Positions 7,127 to 10,853 of a DNA stretch of 10,853 nt are shown here, piece by piece. This DNA comes from Leptospiraceae bacterium (GTDB taxonomy: Bacteria > Spirochaetota > Leptospiria > Turneriellales > Turneriellaceae), in the NCBI GenBank assembly GCA_025057195.1, contig JANWWX010000020.1:1-10853 (forward strand), written 5' to 3'. A model generated the notes under the pieces. The model was not told the DNA's origin and did not search any database. It was given only the letters and a program-made list of their open reading frames with translations. The translations under genes and the position numbers were made by a program. Every line of letters begins with the position of its first letter. The stretch's first letter is position 1.

Positions 7127-7882
7127 TCACCCAGAGTCCCTTGCCGCAGCCTGCTGGCGCGCCAATAGCCTTTGCGCATAGCGGTGGCGGAAGGGCACGT
7201 AGTTGGGGTTTAACGGAATTTCGAGCCTTGCGACAGTGTAGCTTTCATTGTCAGTTTTGACCGTCAGCAAATGTGGGTCAATACCGGTGGACTTGAGCAT
7301 CGCTATCGAAAGCGCCAGTCCAAGTCCCGCACCTTCCGTTTCATCAACATGGTCTGCTAAAAAGTCCGCCACGTCTGTGCATTGCATCGCCTCGCGTAGC
7401 TTGTCGCGCACACGCGACTCTTCCTGGCGGGTCATGCCCAGGTTGTTGCGGATTTTGATGATGATGCGGTCCGGATTGAAGTCGAAAAGGGCTTGGATAT
7501 GTAGCTCTGCTTCTTTTGCTTTACGCCCGTATTCATGGGACATCCGGTCAGAGATCGCTGCTCGGAAAATGCGCATACCACGCTCGTAATCGTTAGGATC
7601 GTTTAAATTGACCCCATGCTCATGGAAAATAATGCGTTTGAAATTCGCCTTGGCAGCATTGACCGCCAGCTCCTTGGTAATCATGGCTATGGGCGAACTC
7701 AGTTCGGGCCGATGGTATTGCGTTAGGATCTTTTTGATGACATCGCGCACAAAGTATTCCGTTGCGGGGATAAAGCCATAAGTACGGATGCGCAGACGGT
7801 GCTCGTTGCGGATGGCCTTATCTGCAATATGCAACACCGCCTCGGGTACTTTGGGATCTACCTGGACACGCTGGTACGGCAT
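7127..7882 (-). CDS. Soluble GHKL/HATPase-fold protein (histidine-kinase-like ATPase domain)
   Basis: 251 residues. An N-box-like segment is at 68-81 (ITKELAVNAAKANF, with N75 in the Mg-binding position). A G-box EGAGLGLALS is at 183-192, followed by a terminal strand VARLEIPL. The middle G1 position reads IKIRNNLGMT (142-151), where the usual Asp of DxG is replaced by Asn. There is no membrane segment, sensor domain or obvious phospho-accepting histidine box, so this is not a complete kinase. It may be an anti-sigma-like or stand-alone ATPase/regulatory protein; similar kinase-like proteins are common in spirochaetes, to my knowledge. ATG 7882 is the first codon; no Shine-Dalgarno is seen. 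It follows the oxoamine synthase gene by 81 bases that contain an inverted repeat, and ends 17 bases from the convergent queG. Confidence 0.75.
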   Translation of the reverse strand: MPYQRVQVDPKVPEAVLHIADKAIRNEHRLRIRTYGFIPATEYFVRDVIKKILTQYHRPELSSPIAMITKELAVNAAKANFKRIIFHEHGVNLNDPNDYERGMRIFRAAISDRMSHEYGRKAKEAELHIQALFDFNPDRIIIKIRNNLGMTRQEESRVRDKLREAMQCTDVADFLADHVDETEGAGLGLALSIAMLKSTGIDPHLLTVKTDNESYTVARLEIPLNPNYVPFRHRYAQRLLARQQAAARDSG

Positions 7883-7902
7883 GTTCTATTTTCGGCTGTT
7901 AG

Positions 7903-7949
7903 TGGCCAGCACCGGAGCAGGCCTCGTAAAGCTTAGTCGGTGGTGGCCA
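7903..7949. repeat. Imperfect inverted repeat between oxoamine synthase and HATPase-fold genes
   Basis: TGGCCAGCACC (7903-7913) pairs with GGTGGTGGCCA (7939-7949) with one G-G mismatch. The pairing extends by G7914-C7938 and a wobble, leaving a loop of roughly 21-25 bases. It sits between the stop of the oxoamine synthase gene and the start of the HATPase-fold gene, ending about 20 bases before that ATG. No U-run follows on the minus strand, so it is not a standard intrinsic terminator. It could be an intercistronic RNA stem or a protein-binding site. Confidence 0.4.
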
Positions 7950-7963
7950 GGATGTTGGCAAAG

Positions 7964-9292
7964 TCAGTGCTCTTTGCGCTCCACTTCGTCGGGATTTTTG
8001 GCGAAATGGAAACGCTCTTCTGCCTCATCCAGAGCCGCCAGTACCGTGTCGAGGTCCTCACGGGTGTGCAGTGCCGAAAGCGACAGGCGGAGGCGGTCTT
8101 TTTTGCGCGGCACTGCTGGGTACGGTACAGGATTGACAAAAATCCCTTTTTCGTCGAGGAATTTTGTCACCTCACGCATCTTGATGGTGTCACCAATCAC
8201 AATGGGGGTTATCGCAGTCTGTGTGCGTTCAATGTCGAAGTGCCGCTTGCGCAGCTCGCTGTGGAAGTAGCGGATATTTTCCCACAACCTTTGGTGCCAT
8301 TGCGGTTCTGTCATCAAAACTTGGACAGCTGCATTCTGTGCGGCCACCTGCACCGGCGTTGGCGAGGCAGCGAAGAAATAGGCGCGTGAAAAGTAGCGTA
8401 AGTAACATACCACCTCTTTTTTTGCGGAAACAAACCCGCCAAGCCCACCTAACGATTTGGAAAACGTCCCCATGACGAGGTCTATCTTACCTTCCAGGCC
8501 AAAGTGCTCTGGTGAGCCTTTTCCGGTTTTACCCAGTACACCCGTGGCATGTGCTTCGTCCACCATCAGCTTTGCACCGTGCTTTTTGACTAGTTCATAA
8601 ATATCACGTAGCGGCGCGATGTCACCATCCATCGAGTAGACACCCTCGACCACGACTAAACGGTCGCCCTGGCCCTTTTTGGTCTGGATCAGCACCCGCT
8701 CCAATGATTCCATGTCATTGTGCCGGAAGGTCGTGATCTTCGCCCCCGAAAGGAGTGCCCCATCAATGATCGAGGCATGGGCCAGCTTATCGAGAATGAT
8801 GGTATCCTTCGGACCCAAGAAACAGGAGATGATGCCGACGTTGGTGGCATAGCCCGATGGATAAATAATCGTGTCTTCTGCACCTTTCAATATAGAGAGA
8901 TTTTTTTCCAACTCCCGGTGTAGGTCATAGTAGCCGGAAAAATGGGGCGGGGAACCAGCACCAACGCCATATTTTTCGATCGCCTCAAGCGCCGCTGCCT
9001 TGACTTTCGGGTGGTTGTTGAGTCCTAAATACGAGTTGGACCCCATCATGATCATTTCGCGCGGTTTGCCCGTGTGCTGGTCCTCGACAATGACCCGGTT
9101 GCCATTGGCCGACAGCATGACCCGACGGTATTTATGGTGGCCTATGGAATGCTGGTACTGTACCGACTCATAAAACGGTTTGCACCAGGCAAAAAGGTCG
9201 GGCTGCTCGCGGCGTTGCAAAATAAAGTCCGCTAACGTTTTATGGATGTGCTCTTGGTCGTATTGGTCTATCTGGATCTCTGGCGTATTCAT
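7964..9292 (-). CDS. PLP-dependent alpha-oxoamine synthase (SPT/KBL/AONS-type)
   Basis: 442 residues. Enzymes of this class condense an acyl thioester with an amino acid with loss of CO2: serine palmitoyltransferase, 2-amino-3-ketobutyrate CoA ligase, 8-amino-7-oxononanoate synthase. Family features: GSNSYLGLNNHPKVKAA (84-100), LAHASIIDG (170-178), EGVYSMDGD (216-224), VDEAHATGVLG (244-254) and TFSKSLGGLGG (276-286) with Schiff-base K279, plus RLRLSLSALHT near the end. The usual glycine-rich GSR...GT..H segment reads AGSPPHFSGYYDLHRELE (112-129), a variant. The protein carries a longer N-terminal part than the usual 390-400 residue members. ATG 9292 has a GAGG site; the frame is open to a GTG at 9331, which I reject. 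The substrate cannot be told; neither biotin nor threonine genes are nearby. A sphingoid-type lipid role is possible but unproven. Confidence 0.92.
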   Translation of the reverse strand: MNTPEIQIDQYDQEHIHKTLADFILQRREQPDLFAWCKPFYESVQYQHSIGHHKYRRVMLSANGNRVIVEDQHTGKPREMIMMGSNSYLGLNNHPKVKAAALEAIEKYGVGAGSPPHFSGYYDLHRELEKNLSILKGAEDTIIYPSGYATNVGIISCFLGPKDTIILDKLAHASIIDGALLSGAKITTFRHNDMESLERVLIQTKKGQGDRLVVVEGVYSMDGDIAPLRDIYELVKKHGAKLMVDEAHATGVLGKTGKGSPEHFGLEGKIDLVMGTFSKSLGGLGGFVSAKKEVVCYLRYFSRAYFFAASPTPVQVAAQNAAVQVLMTEPQWHQRLWENIRYFHSELRKRHFDIERTQTAITPIVIGDTIKMREVTKFLDEKGIFVNPVPYPAVPRKKDRLRLSLSALHTREDLDTVLAALDEAEERFHFAKNPDEVERKEH

Positions 9293-9296
9293 GGTG

Positions 9297-9302
9297 CCCT
9301 CA
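9297..9302 (-). promoter_or_regulatory. Ribosome binding site of the oxoamine synthase gene
   Basis: The minus strand reads TGAGGG four bases before ATG 9292. It decides the start against the in-frame GTG at 9331, which lies inside the upstream hairpin and has no such site. The site begins three bases after the hairpin at 9306-9334. Confidence 0.65.
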
Positions 9303-9305
9303 TGA

Positions 9306-9334
9306 CTTGTTGCACTTTTTTCGCGGTGCACAAG
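9306..9334 (-). promoter_or_regulatory. Leader hairpin before the oxoamine synthase start
   Basis: CTTGTTGCAC (9306-9315) pairs with GTGCACAAG (9326-9334): nine base pairs with a single bulged T, around a 10-base loop. On the transcript the stem ends three bases before the ribosome binding site of the oxoamine synthase gene. No U-run follows it, so it does not look like a terminator. A translational control element or an mRNA-stability stem is possible. A TTGACG resembling a -35 box is on the minus strand at 9336-9341, but no good -10 follows at the right distance. Confidence 0.4.
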
Positions 9335-9354
9335 ACGTCAAGCATTTGCACGGT

Positions 9355-9373
9355 CACAACGGATACCGTAGTG
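9355..9373. repeat. Small dyad, possible operator
   Basis: The 19 bases CACAACGGATACCGTAGTG form an inverted repeat with seven of nine arm positions complementary, centred on position 9364. It lies in the 97-base spacer between the tail-anchored protein gene and the oxoamine synthase gene, about 65 bases before the latter's start codon. The size and symmetry suit a dimeric regulator site, but a chance match in a short spacer is also possible. Confidence 0.25.
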
Positions 9374-9389
9374 CCATTGCGATTTGCTG

Positions 9390-10310
9390 CTAAAACGAAG
9401 TGATGAGAAAGTACAGCAATATAGCCAAAATCGCAATGCCAGCAAGCCCGGCTCCGATGAAGAGCAGTTGTTTTTTGTCATCTGGTAACGTTGCCTGGGA
9501 GGAAACCTGTGGCGCTTTTGTCGGTGGCTTCACTGGTTCGGCCATGCGCACCAGCACGTTTTGTTCTTCTAAGATGCGGCCGTAAACGCCTTCTTGGAGT
9601 TTCCCTATAAGTTCCACTCCTTTTTCGGGGTAGATGACACTGGTTACGGTGAAGGGCGCTGAGCGGATGAAGCCACTTTCGGTGCGCAACCTGGCATTGT
9701 CAATGAAGGCATTGGCGCGCTCGTTTTCTGGAATCACTCGCACGAGGATTTTGTCGCCCGGACGGATGTCTTTGACGTTTTTGCCAGCAATGGGATCAAG
9801 GTCTAATTTGATTGGAAGGTATGTACCCTCAGGGCTATCCTGGACTGCTGCCGCCTGCTCTTCGTTCTGCCCCAACGTATCCTGCAAGGATGCCCGTTCA
9901 GCATAGCTTTCGAGTTGGAATTCGTCATCTTTGATGATTCTTTGGTAAAAACTAGCCAGGATTGCGTTGAGTTTTTGCTGGTCGCCCGCAAAAATGGCCT
10001 TGGTCAAATCGGCAAAGTATTGTTTATCCAGAGCCAACTGTTTCAATTTCGCCTGGAATTCATTGGTGATCGCCTGCGCGTATTTACCCTCATACTTCAG
10101 CTTGTTGATCGCCGCCTCATATTTTTTCCACGAGTCGGTCAGGCTCAGCGCATTGAAAACCTCGCTGTTGGTGCTGATGACCACTGAGGAAATGTCAATA
10201 TAGCCACCCCGATTATTGATTAAATAAAAAAAGAGCCCATAGTAGCGCTGGATGGGAGCGCGGAAACGCCCCTTAACCACAATGATTGGCTCTGACTTGA
10301 GTTCAACCAT
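9390..10310 (-). CDS. Tail-anchored membrane protein of unknown function
   Basis: 306 residues from ATG 10310. The N-terminal part (EPIIVVKGRFRAPIQRYYGL, then GGYIDISSVVIST) looks beta-rich. The middle, about 55-160, is helical and lysine/glutamine-rich, followed by an acidic QA-rich linker (TLGQNEEQAAAVQDSPEG). A second beta-rich domain (about 165-260) contains KDIRPGDKILVRVIPENE and ends before a Pro/Lys linker. The last 25 residues (LLFIGAGLAGIAILAILLYF plus LITSF) form one membrane helix, so the bulk probably faces the cytoplasm, with a C-terminal anchor. It recalls uncharacterised spirochaete proteins, but I cannot name the family. The frame is also open to ATG 10394, adding 28 residues with three cysteines; neither start has a good ribosome binding site. 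It precedes the oxoamine synthase gene by 97 bases on the same strand. Confidence 0.7.
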   Translation of the reverse strand: MVELKSEPIIVVKGRFRAPIQRYYGLFFYLINNRGGYIDISSVVISTNSEVFNALSLTDSWKKYEAAINKLKYEGKYAQAITNEFQAKLKQLALDKQYFADLTKAIFAGDQQKLNAILASFYQRIIKDDEFQLESYAERASLQDTLGQNEEQAAAVQDSPEGTYLPIKLDLDPIAGKNVKDIRPGDKILVRVIPENERANAFIDNARLRTESGFIRSAPFTVTSVIYPEKGVELIGKLQEGVYGRILEEQNVLVRMAEPVKPPTKAPQVSSQATLPDDKKQLLFIGAGLAGIAILAILLYFLITSF

Positions 10311-10511
10311 GGCGCCGCATGAGATTGCCAGCGATTGCGTCAAGCTTTTGCCACATGGTTCGTAAGTACCCAAGCACTGGTTATTTAGAAACATAGTTGG
10401 TTAGAGTGTTGACTAAAAGAAGGTTCGAGACATACCACTTGCCATATTCCCCACATCGCGCAAAAGACCCAATAGCGATCCCGTACCCTTGGCCTTTCGT
10501 GCAATTTCGGG

Positions 10512-10853
10512 CTAACCCGCAAACGGCATATACTCCCGCAAATCCTCAGGGATATCCTGCCAAGGGGGTGGCTCGCCCTCGCGCCAGTGCCAGAAAAAGA
10601 GTTTTTCGACCAAATACCCCGCCGCAGGGTCCCACCGCGAAGGTTCTTGGTAATAGTTAATCGCAAAAAAGCGTTTCAGCGCCCGCCGCGCGGGTTTCAG
10701 CCACAAAAGGATCAGCCCATAAACCAACGACGAGACACTCACCCGCAGCGCCGAGGCGACACAATGCAGCGCGTCGTATTCTTCGGGAGTTAGCCGTGTG
10801 GTGACGATGCGGTAGGGTCCCTCGGCGTCGTTATAGGAGCGGGTGACGCCGCG
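10512..10853 (-). CDS. Ribbon-helix-helix-like protein (5' end outside window)
   Basis: The frame is open from the right edge of the window to a TAG at 10512, giving at least 113 residues; the start lies outside. The segment PYRIVTTRLTPEEYDALHCV followed by ASALRVSVSSLVYGLI has the strand-helix-helix layout of CopG/Arc-type DNA-binding domains: alternating strand, then an Rx(L)TPEEYDAL helix, then a second helix after SVSSLV. A basic stretch (KPARRALKRF) and an unusual Trp/Pro-rich C-terminus (FWHWREGEPPPWQDIPEDLR) follow. An internal GTG at 10742 would cut the domain in two, so I do not use it as the start. Likely a small transcription regulator, or a protein built on that fold; its target is unknown. 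The 201 bases to the next gene start (10310) hold no feature I can support. Confidence 0.6.
   Translation of the reverse strand, partial: RGVTRSYNDAEGPYRIVTTRLTPEEYDALHCVASALRVSVSSLVYGLILLWLKPARRALKRFFAINYYQEPSRWDPAAGYLVEKLFFWHWREGEPPPWQDIPEDLREYMPFAG

Noticed and set aside
7108..7127. Possible bidirectional terminator between queG and the HATPase-fold gene
   Set aside because: AAGCC and GGCTT give only five base pairs around a 10-base loop, with no T-run on either side.
7788..8270. 160-codon plus-strand open frame
   Set aside because: It is antisense to the HATPase-fold and oxoamine synthase genes; Ser/Arg-rich translation typical of a shadow.

Overview
The window is a gene-dense bacterial chromosomal segment of roughly balanced G+C. 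It carries twelve protein-coding genes and no RNA genes, mobile elements or CRISPR arrays that I can see. The best guess for the host is a spirochaete, possibly a Leptospirales relative such as Turneriella or Leptonema. The reasons are an orphan CheW (a motile cell), a lipoprotein with a loose spirochaete-style lipobox, an outer-membrane-like barrel protein, and a tail-anchored protein of a kind I associate with spirochaetes. This is inference from gene content; no marker gene is present to prove it.

Layout from the left. A plus-strand helical protein of unknown function is cut by the window edge and overlaps tail-to-tail with a minus-strand cluster. In transcription order that cluster is a polytopic membrane protein (3653-3078), cheW (3071-2628), ribD (2641-1469) and a family-2 glycosyltransferase (1482-613). 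It is packed into one probable operon: a 6-base gap, then two 14-base start/stop overlaps. Next is a plus-strand lipoprotein with a SurA/PpiC-like C-terminal region (3730-5001). It converges, 9 bases apart, on a two-gene minus-strand unit encoding a 129-residue unknown protein and a signal-peptide-bearing, beta-barrel-like envelope protein. queG (6186-7109, plus) starts head-to-head with that unit, only 2 bases away.

The right part is a minus-strand series. In transcription order it is a partial ribbon-helix-helix-like protein (runs off the right edge), a tail-anchored membrane protein, a PLP-dependent alpha-oxoamine synthase, and a soluble protein with a GHKL/HATPase fold. The two spacers flanking the oxoamine synthase hold inverted repeats, the most interesting non-coding structure in the window.

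Functional reading. Three genes belong to well-known housekeeping or chemotaxis families: RibD (riboflavin synthesis), QueG (last step of queuosine synthesis) and CheW (chemoreceptor-kinase coupling). The oxoamine synthase points to an acyl-thioester plus amino-acid condensation, such as sphingoid-base-like lipid, biotin or threonine-catabolism chemistry; the exact substrate cannot be read from sequence. The foldase-like lipoprotein and the barrel-like protein are both envelope proteins. I see no clear new defence or biosynthetic system. The items most worth checking are the oxoamine synthase neighbourhood with its leader structures, the probably non-catalytic foldase lipoprotein, the divergent RibD reductase half, and the overlapping gene ends.
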